This document shows, one piece after another, positions 61,801 to 63,611 of a stretch of 64,000 bases of DNA. A program made the translations under genes and the position numbers. The DNA is from Diadema setosum. Lineage: Eukaryota; Echinodermata; Echinoidea; Diadematoida; Diadematidae. The stretch spans positions 22,959,011 to 23,023,010 of the forward strand of contig CM067075.1 in the NCBI GenBank assembly GCA_033980235.1, written 5' to 3'. The first letter of the stretch is position 1. Every line of letters begins with the position of its first letter. The notes below the pieces were generated by a model. The model saw only the letters and a program-made list of their open reading frames with translations, was not told the origin of the DNA and ran no database searches.

Positions 61801-63611
61801 AATGTCGCTACAGCGACTGGTTATACCCCCGCCAAACAACATTTCATAAGCTTTGGTCAAAAAACTGAGGAAGTAGTTAAATCCGCAAGATCTTTCCTTG
61901 ATCTTCTGCCATTAATATGCCGTTACCATGGCAACGTACTTTCGGGTACTGTCAAAAAATGCGTCTTGCACATCTACAACCAAAGGCACACATCTGTACC
62001 AAGTTTCATGGAAATTGGGCAAAAACTGAGGAAGTAGTTTGCAACACAAAATTTTCCATCATTTTGGCTCATAATATGTGAGCTGTTACCATGGCAACAT
62101 ACTTTTTGTCACTGTCAAGAAATGTGTCATGCTGACCTATATCCTAAGACAAACATTCAATATGAATTCCATGAGAATTGGAAGAACACTGATGAAGCAG
62201 TTTTGCCATGAAGCATTTTGCCCTATATTTTACCAATAACATGCCGTTACCATGGCAACGCACTTTTTGCCACTGCGGAAATATGTGTCTTGCACATTAA
62301 TATATTCAGATGAACATCTGTACCTAATTTCATAAAAATTGATCAAAAACTGTGGGAGGAGTTCGCGACGCAAGATTTGTACCCATTTTTGCCCATAATA
62401 TGCCGTTACCATGGCAACGTACTTTTGGGTACTGTCAAAAAATATGTCTTGCACATCTACAACCCAAGGCACACATCTGTGCCAAGTTTTATGGAAATCG
62501 GTTGAAAACTGAGGAAGTAGTTCGCGACGCAAGATTTGCAACGGACCGACCGCCCGACCGCCCGACCGCCCGACCGACCGCCCGACCGACCGACCGACCG
62601 CCCGACCGACCGCCCGACCGCCCGACCGCCCGACCGTCCGCTGATTCCTATATACCCCCTTCAAACTTCGTTTGGCGGGGGTATAAAAAGAAACAATATT
62701 CCTTTTAGACGCTATCTGCCCATTCAAAGGGAAAGGGGAAAGGGAGGGGTAGTCATGTGACTGACTTACTCCAGCTCGAGGGGTAGGAAGCGGACCGTGC
62801 CCAGCTCCTGGAGGAGCTTGGAGATCTGGATGGAGGCAGCACCAAACCCTGGGACAGCCAGGAGCAGACTCTCGTGCACCTTCTTCCGGATGGTGCAGAA
62901 CTCCTGATGCTTCTGGCCTGACCTCCATCTGCAAGGATAATCACCATGACAACCAAATAGATACGATTAGATTTGATAAGACCTGATTTATCTCATTATA
63001 GTCTCTTTCCTAGTCACTAACATGTTAGATGCACTACCCAAGTACAATGCTTTGAGAAATCTGTGTATAAATGGCTTTGATCAGATTTATATGAATACAT
63101 GGAAAAATGGTTCAAACAATAGTTGGAAAATCAGGAAAAAGCAGAGAAAGAAATAAAAAAGGTATACAAATCACACAGTGCTCATTTCACATCTTTTCCT
63201 CATGAATTTGCTTGTGAATAATTGATCACCCAACAAAATGAAATCACAGCAGTATTTTCAAACTGAAAGGAGTAAAGAATCTTCTTGCTGAAGAGAGTCA
63301 CATCATTACTTCCAAGCTCAAAAGTGTTGCTCTTTTAAACTTATCAATTGTTGTTGTCTTGCTTTGTTTTCTGTTCTGATTTCTTCTGTTTGTTGTTGTT
63401 TTTCTCTGTAATAAAAATTGATATGATATTTGGCTAACCTGGTGAAGGCCTTCCTGACCAGGTAGTTCTTGAAGAAGGGGATCTTGGACACAATTCCCCA
63501 GAGGACCGCCTCTCTGTGCCAGTCGTACAGGTTCATGCTCTCCGCTGGCTGACCTGTGACCTTGTGCATGATTCCAAAGCAGGACACGATCCAGTGTTCG
63601 TTGGGGTTGGC
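1..63611 (-). CDS. Dynein heavy chain family gene (DNHD1-like), 44 exons, both ends outside window
   Basis: Spliced minus-strand gene, N terminus at the right. Translating the exons listed below gives about 2,420 residues in the dynein heavy chain order: tail, DHC_N2 linker, AAA1, AAA2, start of AAA3. Seen directly: linker motifs (RHWKALFLALG, YPRLCFLSDHELVDLF), AAA1 entry EYLGPAPCLVATPLTDRC, three P-loops (GPAGVGKS, GPAGTGKT, GAPGIGKT), and the AAA2 motif ATASPAILSRC. Dynein heavy chains are AAA+ ring ATPases; conventional ones move along microtubules, AAA1 being the main hydrolysis site. Here AAA1 has DNADRL instead of DEFNRI and lacks ITMNPGYAGR, so hydrolysis there is probably impaired. 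Divergent AAA1 and several Ser-rich insertions fit the DNHD1 branch, linked in humans to sperm flagella, but I infer this and cannot exclude another divergent chain. No promoter, start or stop codon is in the window. Confidence 0.9.
465..563 (-). CDS. AAA3 exon 43: P-loop
   Basis: Acceptor catctaacag, donor gtgggt; 99 nt, phase 0. YFHLVDILISANQPVLLTG leads into GAPGIGKTALMQ, a complete Walker A in the position of AAA3, whose ATP state gates motor activity in conventional dyneins. A CATCAT run lies 52 bp into the next intron. Confidence 0.95.
806..1565. mobile_element. TTAA-ended TIR element, about 760 bp
   Basis: Ends are ttaacccattctaactggg and cccagttagaatagggttaa, inverted over about 20 bp with one mismatch. 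The subterminal region holds a G7/C8 palindrome. No transposase reading frame, so a non-autonomous (MITE-type) element. TTAA at both ends would fit a piggyBac-like origin (inference). Confidence 0.75.
1562..1660 (+). mobile_element. Short TTAA palindromic MITE, copy 1
   Basis: Starts ttaacctgttgaagatgagt, carries the core gtgtctatgggaaatgc shared by four other copies in the window, and ends ctcaaaggttaa. Its first TTAA is the last TTAA of the 806-1565 element. Confidence 0.7.
1966..2155 (-). CDS. AAA3 N-terminal exon 42
   Basis: Acceptor ttccatccag, chosen over the nearer gcatgcag because only it keeps the frame open; donor gtaagt; 190 nt, phase 2 in, 0 out. Encodes MFDQFARQLLSRITHDVILP and a beta-rich segment before the AAA3 P-loop. 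Confidence 0.9.
2238..2627 (+). mobile_element. tRNA-derived SINE copy with duplicated flanking module
   Basis: A tRNA-like region at about 2428-2496 has an A box (tggtctagtgg) and a B box (ggttcgaatcc) at pol III spacing, and a GCTCG/CGAGT acceptor-like pairing. A 120-bp module (aaaacactgatcaattcagt ... gaatttcatgaa) lies on both sides, at 2238-2356 and 2508-2627, in the same orientation. No second tRNA-like part is seen. Confidence 0.75.
3090..3240 (-). CDS. AAA2-AAA3 exon 41
   Basis: Acceptor ccttcatag, donor gtaaga; 151 nt, phase 1 in, 2 out. A Thr/Pro/Arg-rich stretch (RITPTPTPTSS) is followed by LTSIFTFSYVWGFGGHLHD, equivalent to the F-x-F-x-x-x-WSxGG segment that links AAA2 to AAA3. 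Confidence 0.92.
3747..4024 (-). CDS. AAA2 exon 40
   Basis: Acceptor tcctgcag, donor gtaaag; 278 nt, phase 2 in, 1 out. LQLLQNLIDDTFSRTLDFL followed by a Gly-rich loop (SGVGGAAQGG) and VGSFLRILSAMCDHHIM, the helical small domain of AAA2. The C-terminal Ser/Gly-rich tail runs into exon 41. Confidence 0.9.
4071..4160 (+). mobile_element. Short TTAA palindromic MITE, copy 2
   Basis: Core tgtctatgggaaatgtgtgtta with flanks ttaaacctgttaagactagt and ctcaacagg. More decayed at the ends than other copies. Lies in the intron just upstream of exon 40's acceptor. Confidence 0.65.
4651..4816 (-). CDS. AAA2 exon 39: sensor-2 motif
   Basis: Acceptor gcttgatcag, donor gtgagt; 166 nt, phase 1 in, 2 out. 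SLIFETGSVATASPAILSRC matches FExxDLxVASPATVSRCG, the AAA2 sensor/arginine-finger region, then SWKSLVESWM. Among the best conserved exons. Confidence 0.96.
5652..5958 (-). CDS. AAA2 exon 38: Walker B region
   Basis: Acceptor tcatttgcag, donor gtgagt; 307 nt, phase 0 in, 1 out. LIGRFDPEKHRWVDGLLTSL matches LYGxFDxxTHEWTDGIxSxL. HKWVVLDGAVDPRWAE matches WxVFDGPVDAxWIEN; conventional AAA2 likewise lacks a DE pair here. A Gly/Ser/Arg loop replaces the VLDDNKxL segment before LSSGEKLLMP. Confidence 0.95.
6505..6645. repeat. About 41-bp minisatellite overlapping exon 37 donor
   Basis: Three and a half units of aacatcaaactgacccctcc type, the last running into the exon 37 donor (aaactgac|c). On the gene's strand each unit repeats a gtcagtttga donor-like word. 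Confidence 0.65.
6640..6822 (-). CDS. AAA2 exon 37
   Basis: Acceptor atcatcccatag, donor gtcagt; 183 nt, phase 0. Ends SSVIYPATLSDKQ, the equivalent of the LNPKSITMGQ segment, continued by exon 38. The donor and last bases are the end unit of a roughly 41-bp tandem repeat running into the intron. Confidence 0.87.
6986..7110. repeat. (ATTC)n microsatellite, imperfect
   Basis: Runs of cattcattcattcattc interrupted by point changes, in the intron between exons 37 and 36. Confidence 0.8.
7466..7642 (-). CDS. AAA2 exon 36: P-loop
   Basis: Acceptor atatctcaacag, donor gtcagt (alternative 6 nt upstream at gtaccg); 177 nt, phase 0. LELYESLRHKSGVVLVGPAG continues into TGKT, matching the QLYETMxVRHGxMLVGxxxxGKT AAA2 entry. 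A Pro/Gly/Met-rich loop follows. Confidence 0.94.
8175..8473 (-). CDS. AAA2 exon 35
   Basis: Acceptor gtcattgtcag, donor gtaaaa; 299 nt, phase 1 in, 0 out. Encodes IALRNMLRCVFPWGLGHGAR (the DLFPG-type segment before AAA2), then IQSQFVADKLQATPQHVSK, leading to the AAA2 P-loop. Very GC-rich in its middle (Gly/Ala/Arg), unlike flanking introns. Confidence 0.9.
9019..9166 (-). CDS. AAA1-AAA2 exon 34
   Basis: Acceptor tactttcgtag region, donor gtgagt; 148 nt, phase 0 in, 1 out. EYHLGVGALKGIIHLATV parallels the conventional HYDFGLRAxKSVLxxAG helix. A Ser/Pro-rich loop follows (SPRSSINSPTPSSSE). Confidence 0.9.
9908..10045 (-). CDS. AAA1 exon 33 (RPVAM motif)
   Basis: Acceptor gtaatggcag, donor gtgagt; 138 nt, phase 0. 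TSMRPVAMVMPDMHIILETL is the conserved LFRPVAMMVPDYxLIAEI segment, followed by QEASRLATKLCRLTQMI. Confirms the gene's frame after the degenerate exon 32. Confidence 0.95.
10474..10956. repeat. (CAT)n/(CCT)n trinucleotide array, 480 bp
   Basis: Long pyrimidine-rich CAT and CCT triplets on plus, purine-rich on the gene's strand. It creates long artificial open frames (poly-Ser, poly-His, poly-Asp/Glu). It begins 12 bp from exon 32's donor. An internal 120-bp step repeats its flanking unique sequence (see findings). Confidence 0.95.
10969..11168 (-). CDS. AAA1 exon 32: replaced ITMNPGYAGR region
   Basis: Donor gtatga; 200 nt, phase 1 in, 0 out. GHVTFDGRLVQ aligns with the GxxxFxGRxI strand, then SCFMTLDTGDRLAHVIPDSL stands where dyneins have ITMNPGYAGRTELPDNLK. 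The acceptor is ambiguous by one codon (gag or gagtag, end 11171 or 11168), both in phase. A 480-bp CAT/CCT array starts 12 bp beyond the donor. Confidence 0.88.
11169..16993 (-). other. 5.8 kb intron within AAA1, no recognised content
   Basis: AT-rich sequence between exons 31 and 32. Short open frames on both strands are AT-rich, low in complexity and without splice context or family motifs. No inverted-repeat element was recognised here, unlike most other large introns of the window. Confidence 0.6.
16994..17162 (-). CDS. AAA1 insertion exon 31
   Basis: Acceptor gaatgaccag, donor gtaagg; 169 nt, phase 0 in, 1 out. Acidic first half, then GRRRHSVSRAAGHASG, then LEPVPLFTEVQGPG. Polar and low in bulky residues, so probably a flexible loop in AAA1. 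The downstream intron is 5.8 kb. Confidence 0.8.
17573..17764. repeat. Imperfect hairpin, about 55-bp arms
   Basis: The left arm (gactggacttacttgtgaaa, aacagttttgtgact) is matched in inverse by the right arm (agtcacaaaactgttct, gattttcacattccagtagg) around a 70-bp loop. Probably a relic palindromic element. Confidence 0.65.
17937..18154 (+). CDS. Possible small membrane-protein exon on the opposite strand
   Basis: Unrecognised. Plus-strand open frame after a possible acceptor (cctgaaagtgcag), reading SPLSPHIIIVIGTLFFLISL and, after a polar stretch, YLLIPLVVTSIVFVYTMAIL before a TGA stop. Two hydrophobic segments of membrane length flank a polar region with Cys and Trp. It lies in the exon 31-30 intron of the dynein gene, antisense to it. 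It has no ATG at its start and no homologue I recognise; it may be chance in AT-rich DNA. Confidence 0.22.
19033..19143 (-). CDS. AAA1 insertion exon 30 (alternative donor inside)
   Basis: Acceptor attgtcacacag, donor gtgagc; 111 nt, phase 0. Encodes the polar Arg/Ser/Pro segment KTSPRRRHSLTTL and has no conventional dynein counterpart. A second good donor inside (CAG|gtgagg, giving exon 19087-19143) would remove 18 codons in frame. Contains a basophilic kinase-type site RRRHS. Confidence 0.8.
19799..19911 (-). CDS. AAA1 exon 29
   Basis: Acceptor ctttatttcag, donor gttgga (non-consensus +3 to +6); 113 nt, phase 1 in, 0 out. LMAVVSQQLEYL corresponds to the LSVxAQQ helix after Walker B. The C-terminal part (SSLYNNKGTSKHDYK) begins a polar insertion. 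Confidence 0.85.
20677..20809 (-). CDS. AAA1 exon 28: degenerate Walker B
   Basis: Acceptor ttttgtccag, donor gtaagc; 133 nt, phase 0 in, 1 out. QSGSWVLFDNADRL sits where dyneins have GAWxCFDEFNRI. The Mg-binding Asp is kept but the catalytic Glu is replaced by Asn. The nucleotides are unambiguous in the frame fixed by both neighbours. In other AAA+ proteins this change typically allows binding but abolishes hydrolysis. Confidence 0.93.
20869..21100. repeat. (GAATT)n microsatellite, about 230 bp
   Basis: Nearly perfect aattgaattg pentamers decaying to gaactgaactg at the right end, in the intron between exons 28 and 27. The same pentamer forms the tail near 32.75 kb, so it may have started as a retroelement tail. 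Confidence 0.93.
21997..22250 (-). CDS. AAA1 exon 27: entry motif and P-loop
   Basis: Acceptor gtgttttcag, donor gtgaga; 254 nt, phase 1 in, 0 out. Contains EYLGPAPCLVATPLTDRC, the diagnostic AAA1 entry of dyneins, then GPAGVGKSETIKDLAR, the Walker A (GPAGTGKTETTKDLAK in conventional chains). The Lys and hydroxyl residue that bind the phosphates are kept, so nucleotide binding is plausible. Upstream residues are a Gly/Thr-rich extension. Confidence 0.96.
22795..22933. mobile_element. Short palindromic MITE, 139 bp
   Basis: ggggggtatttcaagaagca at the left is inverted as gcttcatgaaatgccccc at the right; both arms also carry ttttgtcag/ctgacaa. In the intron between exons 27 and 26. Confidence 0.75.
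23170..23373 (-). CDS. Linker-to-AAA1 exon 26, with Ser/Thr-rich insertion
   Basis: Acceptor cttcaactgcag, donor gtgaat; 204 nt, phase 1 in and out. SDFDWCRVLRYQM matches the conserved FxWxxQLRYYW segment before AAA1. The second half (about 40 residues, Ser/Thr/Asp-rich, e.g. SIMTTTDDASMTTER) has no counterpart in conventional chains and is probably disordered. Confidence 0.93.
23783..23931 (-). CDS. DHC linker exon 25
   Basis: Acceptor ccctattacag, donor gtgagt; 149 nt, phase 2 in, 1 out. Contains DSKVRLQILLSSLIEQ and MHHRDIVEG, aligned with the conventional R-x-x-x-x-x-LI-x(n)-HARDVV segment. Its acceptor sits at the edge of an (AATC)n/(ATCC)n array. Confidence 0.93.
23941..24096. repeat. 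(AATC)n/(ATCC)n array at exon 25 acceptor
   Basis: Tetranucleotide array switching from aatc to atcc and back. It begins 9 bp upstream of exon 25, so the branch-point and pyrimidine region of that acceptor is made of the array and its edge. Confidence 0.92.
24807..25032 (-). CDS. DHC linker exon 24
   Basis: Acceptor catatttcaag, donor gtacga; 226 nt, phase 1 in, 2 out. SDWLLRFPTQCVVTGEGVLW matches the W-x-x-x-x-P-x-Q-x-x-x-x(n)-W segment of the linker. GC-rich relative to its introns. A GAT array begins about 9 bp upstream of the acceptor. Confidence 0.94.
25152..25274. repeat. (GATGATGATGAC)n array
   Basis: Higher-order repeat of gatgatgatgac on plus, in the intron upstream of exon 24. A shorter GAT run also lies 9 bp from the exon 24 acceptor (25041-25054). 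Confidence 0.9.
25768..25941 (-). CDS. DHC linker exon 23
   Basis: Acceptor acttttctcag, donor gtacat; 174 nt, phase 1 in and out, joining exon 22 through an Ala codon. Contains PVWLACLENCLKTTLGNLL, the helix that follows the G-E-x-V-x-L segment in conventional linkers. Confidence 0.92.
26011..26195. mobile_element. TA-flanked TIR element, pogo/Tigger-like MITE
   Basis: Ends cagtcaactttgcttaagtc and aggtaaggttgaatg, flanked by TA on both sides. The aagtcaa words inside and the TIR style resemble pogo/Tigger MITEs (family assignment inferred). Confidence 0.6.
26501..26712. mobile_element. TIR element tactgtaaaagtgg, 212 bp
   Basis: tactgtaaaagtggatattt is inverted as aaatttccacttttacagta. 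The interior is rich in cgcg and ttcgcg words, unlike surrounding AT-rich intron. No reading frame of note. Confidence 0.8.
27760..28012 (-). CDS. DHC linker exon 22 (FPRF-like motif)
   Basis: Acceptor tctttccttgcag, donor gtgaaa; 253 nt, phase 0 in, 1 out. YPRLCFLSDHELVDLFSVSR is the linker motif written FPRFYFLSNDELLEILSQSK in conventional chains, followed by PHVRALFPGVRNLDFE. Strong family evidence. The left intron (1.8 kb) holds two short TIR elements near 26.0-26.7 kb. Confidence 0.95.
28062..28420. repeat. (CAT)n-rich array
   Basis: atcatcatc triplets, dense to 28110 and then increasingly diverged, in the intron upstream of exon 22. It generates His/Ser-rich artificial frames on plus. 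Confidence 0.9.
29041..29172 (-). CDS. DHC linker exon 21
   Basis: Acceptor atgcttgtag, donor gtaagt; 132 nt, phase 0. Encodes EFITSVVADPKVLSIL and ELLKFLTKTQ, in phase with linker exons on both sides. An AC/ACAC tract lies just beyond the donor (28.92-28.98 kb). Confidence 0.9.
29440..29632. repeat. Dispersed repeat with acgg-type tract
   Basis: gacctttgacctttgacctc ... accaagtttgacgtaaaacc ... gacggacggacgg ... gcctccggccacttcgttgg. The layout (accaagttt..., short CG-rich tetramer run, closing motif) parallels the 61.8-62.7 kb element, suggesting related elements. Confidence 0.5.
29808..29903 (-). CDS. DHC linker exon 20
   Basis: Acceptor ttgtgcatcag, donor gtgagg; 96 nt, phase 0. WLYLSQVFSDEAVGEAQPDL matches the conserved W-x-YL-x-x-IF segment of the linker. 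The intron downstream carries a dispersed repeat ending in ggacggacggac near 29.58 kb. Confidence 0.93.
30744..30878 (-). CDS. DHC linker exon 19
   Basis: Acceptor ccctcatgtag, donor gtgaca; 135 nt, phase 0. LTLQSMLVSP followed by DLWASTLRQVGDMVELW corresponds to the linker segment just before the W-x-Y-L motif. The downstream intron (840 bp) shows nothing recognised. Confidence 0.92.
32590..32781 (+). mobile_element. Possible non-LTR retrotransposon 3' end
   Basis: gcgatcgaaataaaaccatt followed by seven gaatt units looks like the 3' terminus of a CR1/L2-type LINE, which commonly ends in a short tandem repeat. No reverse transcriptase frame is present upstream, so it would be a 5'-truncated copy. 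Confidence 0.4.
33118..33426. repeat. Degenerate tetranucleotide repeat (GTCA/GTTA)
   Basis: Repeated words gtcagttggt, agtcagtcagt and ggttagt with variable spacing; an old decayed microsatellite upstream of exon 18 on plus coordinates. Confidence 0.75.
33498..33595 (-). CDS. DHC linker exon 18, Lys/Ser-rich insertion
   Basis: Acceptor atctcacactcag, donor gtaagt; 98 nt, phase 1 in, 0 out. The first half is Lys/Ser-rich and polar (SSSKNKGKKSE), probably a surface loop; the second half (LIGIDQLKYLLE) resumes the linker. Confidence 0.85.
33758..34149. mobile_element. TTAA-ended palindromic element, 392 bp
   Basis: ttaaagggtgtgtacagttc at the left is inverted as gtactgtacagcccctttaa at the right, and inner parts also pair (ttttgaaatggctgagatat with atatctcagccatttcaaaa). 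A diverged right-end fragment of the same family is at 52.44-52.59 kb. Confidence 0.82.
34174..34414 (-). CDS. DHC linker exon 17 (RHW motif)
   Basis: Acceptor ctttttacccag, donor gtgagt; 241 nt, phase 0 in, 1 out. SRHWKALFLALGQNYEPG is the hallmark RHW-x-x-L linker motif of dynein heavy chains. A TTAA-ended 390-bp palindromic element ends about 25 bp from the donor. Confidence 0.94.
34592..34682 (+). mobile_element. Short TTAA palindromic MITE, copy 3
   Basis: Begins ttaacccgttgaagactagt and ends cctcaacgggtt, a clear inverted pair around the core gtgtctatgggaaatgcatg. Located in the intron between exons 16 and 17. Confidence 0.75.
34980..35150 (-). CDS. DHC linker exon 16
   Basis: Acceptor ccctctacag, donor gtaggt; 171 nt, phase 0. 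Contains NKAMTKVRDWQQAAGQL and an LPLLLKLSSDCLK helix preceding the RHW motif of the next exon. The intron to exon 17 holds one TTAA palindromic element. Confidence 0.9.
35860..36057 (-). CDS. DHC linker exon 15
   Basis: Acceptor ccatacctgcacag, donor gtgagt; 198 nt, phase 0. LWKYVEATTFGIQEWKNM matches the conserved linker signature (LW-x(n)-W-x(n)-F). The intron to exon 14 on its right contains two diverged 90-bp direct repeats. Confidence 0.92.
36369..36757. repeat. Pair of diverged 85-90 bp direct repeats
   Basis: caggtgtaagtttcttcaat ... ctgctaatctatgaattaac (36369-36452) recurs as caggtgtgagtttcttcaat ... ctgctgatctataaattaac (36674-36757), 305 bp apart, with unrelated sequence between them. 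Confidence 0.7.
36862..36963 (-). CDS. DHC linker exon 14
   Basis: Acceptor preceded by a C-run (ccccccccag), donor gtttgt; 102 nt, phase 0. The acceptor 12 nt downstream (gtgcag) is excluded because it would open on a stop. Contains GIYLDPTQNPMKVLDQM. Confidence 0.8.
37478..37601. repeat. 21-22 bp minisatellite, left part
   Basis: Degenerate units of acccctgtgtgcaaccaatg. Continues at 38999 after the inserted TIR element. Confidence 0.75.
37602..38998. mobile_element. GTGACCC-ended TIR element, 1,397 bp, inserted in a minisatellite
   Basis: Left end gtgacccgcgacaacggttt, right end aaaccgttgtcgccggtcac, inverted over more than 30 bp including caggcaaaagtcg/cgacttttgcctg. Flanked by AAAT on both sides, an apparent target-site duplication. 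No transposase frame seen; non-autonomous. Confidence 0.88.
38999..39330. repeat. 21-22 bp minisatellite, right part
   Basis: Continuation of the gacccctgtgtgcaaccaat units, more degenerate, running to about 25 bp from exon 13's donor. Confidence 0.8.
39355..39516 (-). CDS. DHC linker exon 13
   Basis: Acceptor aatttctccag, donor gtatgt; 162 nt, phase 0 in and out. Contains VWQNWEAFLLQLQDAAEF. The downstream intron (2,391 bp) holds a 21-22 bp minisatellite split by a 1.4 kb TIR element. Confidence 0.9.
40179..40301 (-). CDS. DHC linker (DHC_N2) exon 12
   Basis: Acceptor ttgctgtgcag, donor gtatgg; 123 nt, phase 0 in and out. YTKYKIKMPELQKEVEYI followed by KSLFE matches the start of DHC_N2, where conventional chains carry a similar Y-x-P-x-L-x(n)-VEYI-x-x-L pattern. 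This marks the tail-to-linker transition. Confidence 0.9.
41296..45060. mobile_element. Foldback element with 1.28 kb inverted arms
   Basis: Left end atatgggtcaatccatgtca and right end tgacgtggattgacccatat are inverted. The match continues over the whole arms: about 41296-43328 (minus the 748-bp insert) and 43779-45060. A 450-bp unpaired centre (43329-43778) remains. Each arm holds the same 80-codon open frame (starting 41831 on plus and ending 44274 on minus; 4 of 80 residues differ), but nothing like a transposase. Confidence 0.93.
42519..43266. mobile_element. Nested TIR element in left arm of foldback, 748 bp
   Basis: Ends gggcaattccgcagttag and ctaaccgcggaattgccc are inverted. CTAT flanks both sides; the uninterrupted right arm has a single copy of the site, which confirms insertion. 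Interior AT-rich with three taacgttact words. No transposase frame. Confidence 0.92.
45826..46111 (-). mobile_element. tRNA-derived SINE, second copy
   Basis: Reverse-orientation relative of the 2.4 kb copy. The B box is intact (ggattcgaacc on plus) and the A box is decayed (ctagaccacc). It starts and ends with the same attgacaaattgccctacat module, again giving a direct flanking duplication. Confidence 0.75.
46853..47543. mobile_element. GTGACCC-ended TIR element, 691 bp, second family member
   Basis: Left gtgacccgtcacaacaaaag, right ctacaaaaggatcc-type inverse ending gtagtagcgggtcac. Shares the GTGACCCG terminus and aaagtcg subterminal word with the 37.6 kb element. A target duplication is not clear. 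Confidence 0.72.
51262..51480 (-). CDS. Dynein tail exon 11
   Basis: Acceptor cccgtgcag, donor gtaagt; 219 nt, phase 0 in and out. Contains KLGEIRDWCERVKNVERSF followed by VDSGAIQDDLVPLLNAAFRD, tail helices leading to the linker. The next exon is 10.96 kb away, across the largest intron of the window. Confidence 0.85.
52145..52319 (-). CDS. Dynein tail exon 10
   Basis: Acceptor atttcccag, donor gtaaga; 175 nt, phase 2 in, phase 0 out. Contains SWLGDIHHFARKWNKDAVE. A 25-bp near copy of the donor region (ctacctctatggcatcagcc) occurs about 105 bp further into the intron, at 52034. Confidence 0.85.
52584..52676 (-). mobile_element. Short TTAA palindromic MITE, copy 4
   Basis: Core in reverse (catttcccatagacatgtac) between ttaacacattgagaacagg and gtcttcagagggttaa. 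Its left TTAA coincides with the end of a diverged partial copy of the 33.8-34.1 kb palindromic element. Confidence 0.75.
52852..53008 (-). CDS. Dynein tail exon 9
   Basis: Acceptor attatttgacag, donor gtgagt; 157 nt, phase 1 in, phase 2 out. Contains DFVVIGEGMIGQYNPLSE. The first exon bases and the acceptor form the first unit of a minisatellite that continues through 53.5 kb, so acceptor-like sequences recur upstream. Confidence 0.85.
53000..53485. repeat. About 60-bp minisatellite carrying copies of exon 9's acceptor
   Basis: Eight degenerate units of gggtgtctgtcaaatcattc ... catgcatattcattacacaa ... ccaaag. The first unit's ggtgtctgtcaaat is exon 9's first bases plus its acceptor, read in reverse. 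Confidence 0.85.
53992..54299. mobile_element. CAGAGACTCC TIR element, 308 bp
   Basis: Left cagagactccaacccc, right gggagagttggagtctctg. ACATTC flanks both ends, a 6-bp apparent target duplication. The interior is rich in cgggaga and ctcccg words. In the intron between exons 9 and 8. Confidence 0.85.
54530..54657 (-). CDS. Dynein tail exon 8, acidic/Ser-rich insertion
   Basis: Acceptor gattccag, donor gtgagt; 128 nt, phase 2 in, phase 1 out. The translation starts with an acidic run (DEEDD), is rich in Ser, Ala and Arg, and has no bulky hydrophobic core. It is probably a disordered insertion in the tail. Its frame agrees with both neighbours. Confidence 0.75.
55443..55535 (+). mobile_element. 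Short TTAA palindromic MITE, copy 5, next to exon 7 donor
   Basis: Ends ttaacacattgaagacaagt and tcctcaacgggttaa around gtgtctatgggaaatgtgtg. Only 9 bp separate it from exon 7's last base, so it contributes most of the early intron sequence downstream of that donor. Confidence 0.78.
55545..55704 (-). CDS. Dynein tail exon 7
   Basis: Acceptor ccttatgtag, donor gtatga (weak); 160 nt, phase 1 in, phase 2 out. Contains FLDSSQALVTNLARLISDA. A TTAA-ended palindromic element ends 9 bp beyond the donor. Read-through of the donor meets a stop formed by that element's TTAA after four codons. Confidence 0.85.
55743..56146. repeat. (TAG)n trinucleotide array
   Basis: tagtagtag on plus, about 400 bp, perfect in the first part and interspersed later, in the intron upstream of exon 7. 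Confidence 0.95.
56409..56572 (-). CDS. Dynein tail exon 6
   Basis: Acceptor cttttacag, donor gtaagg; 164 nt, phase 2 in, phase 1 out. Encodes NFVLLMDQILVCHLLSLA, resembling the tail helices preceding the linker in dynein heavy chains, with bulky hydrophobics at helical spacing. A (GTT/GTC)n array starts about 45 bp upstream in the intron. Confidence 0.85.
56618..56894. repeat. (GTT/GTC)n compound array
   Basis: ggt, cttggt, tcgttg, gtcgtc and gctgct blocks in succession, 45 bp upstream of exon 6's acceptor. It accounts for the Thr- and Leu/Ser-rich frames here. Confidence 0.95.
57555..57610 (-). CDS. Dynein tail exon 5 (upstream junction unresolved)
   Basis: Short exon, 56 nt, acceptor ctctctttgtgcag, donor gtaagt, encoding RQKKEQREMNLRK and leaving AA that joins exon 6 as a Lys codon. 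Its downstream frame is therefore secure. Upstream it is out of phase with exon 4. A weak alternative acceptor 20 nt inside (after gagcagag) would restore phase but lacks a pyrimidine tract. Confidence 0.65.
57716..57742 (-). CDS. Candidate 27-nt microexon between tail exons 4 and 5
   Basis: Short open segment IELLMVVIQ with a good donor (ACAG|gtaaag) and a plausible acceptor (aactcctctcag), phase 0 in and out, so compatible with exon 5. It does not by itself repair the phase break with exon 4. Reported as tentative because such short patterns arise by chance. Confidence 0.2.
58180..58790. repeat. Probable degraded DNA element with cattataacgaa words
   Basis: cattataacgaactcag and gagaaaattcaggtcccaaa resemble sequence at 45.59-45.71 kb (aattcaggtcccaaaattgt). 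The unusually GC-rich middle (58.3-58.7 kb) gives a 109-codon minus-strand frame without family motifs. Probably a dispersed element; its limits are uncertain. Confidence 0.4.
58931..59023 (-). CDS. Dynein tail exon 4
   Basis: Acceptor ggtcacag, donor gtaagt; 93 nt, phase 2 in and out. Encodes SFEMLRFCELQTKKDKALL, a helical tail segment. It does not join in phase to exon 5: exon 4 leaves two bases (TT), while exon 5's strong acceptor starts at phase 0. A small exon of length 3n+1 is probably missed in the intervening 1.3 kb. Confidence 0.75.
59701..59784 (-). CDS. Dynein tail exon 3
   Basis: Acceptor gatttcag, donor gtaagc; 84 nt, phase 2 in and out. Encodes SEFEHKTKLMSKAGRTIL, a charged helical stretch in phase with both neighbours. 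The 677 bp intron that follows holds nothing recognised. Confidence 0.8.
60119..60353. mobile_element. Palindromic element, 235 bp
   Basis: tttgtatgcaaaaaccgata is inverted as tatcggtttttgcaaacaaa, with the shared aagtccat/atggactt next to it. In the intron between exons 2 and 3. Confidence 0.75.
61024..61200. mobile_element. Palindromic MITE with TAT duplication, 177 bp
   Basis: ggcccgcattcacgaaggtg inverts to caccttcgtgaatttgggcc; the inner arms also pair (gtagttttgt with acaaaactac). TAT on both sides suggests a 3-bp target duplication. Confidence 0.82.
61821..62686. mobile_element. TIR element built of four 160-bp repeats
   Basis: Ends ttatacccccgccaaac and gtttggcgggggtataa are inverted. 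The interior has four tandem units each starting cgttaccatggcaacgtac-like, at 61922, 62085, 62246 and 62405, then a (GACC/GCCC)n run at 62538-62642 before the right end. No protein motif. Confidence 0.85.
62770..62928 (-). CDS. Dynein tail exon 2
   Basis: Acceptor ttatccttgcag, donor gtaagt; 159 nt, phase 2 in and out, joining exon 1 through an AG|A Arg codon. Contains KKVHESLLLAVPGF, a helical tail segment. The downstream intron (2,985 bp) carries the 160-bp-repeat TIR element and two palindromic elements listed separately. Confidence 0.85.
63439..63611 (-). CDS. Dynein tail exon 1 of window
   Basis: First exon visible. Acceptor ctatcccag, donor gttagc; 173 nt, phase 0 in, phase 2 out. The reading contains EAVLWGIVSKIPFFKNYLV, a pattern seen in the N-terminal tail of dynein heavy chains, where the tail mediates dimerisation and light/intermediate chain binding. 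Earlier tail exons must lie to the right. The intron to exon 2 (510 bp) holds nothing recognised. Confidence 0.85.
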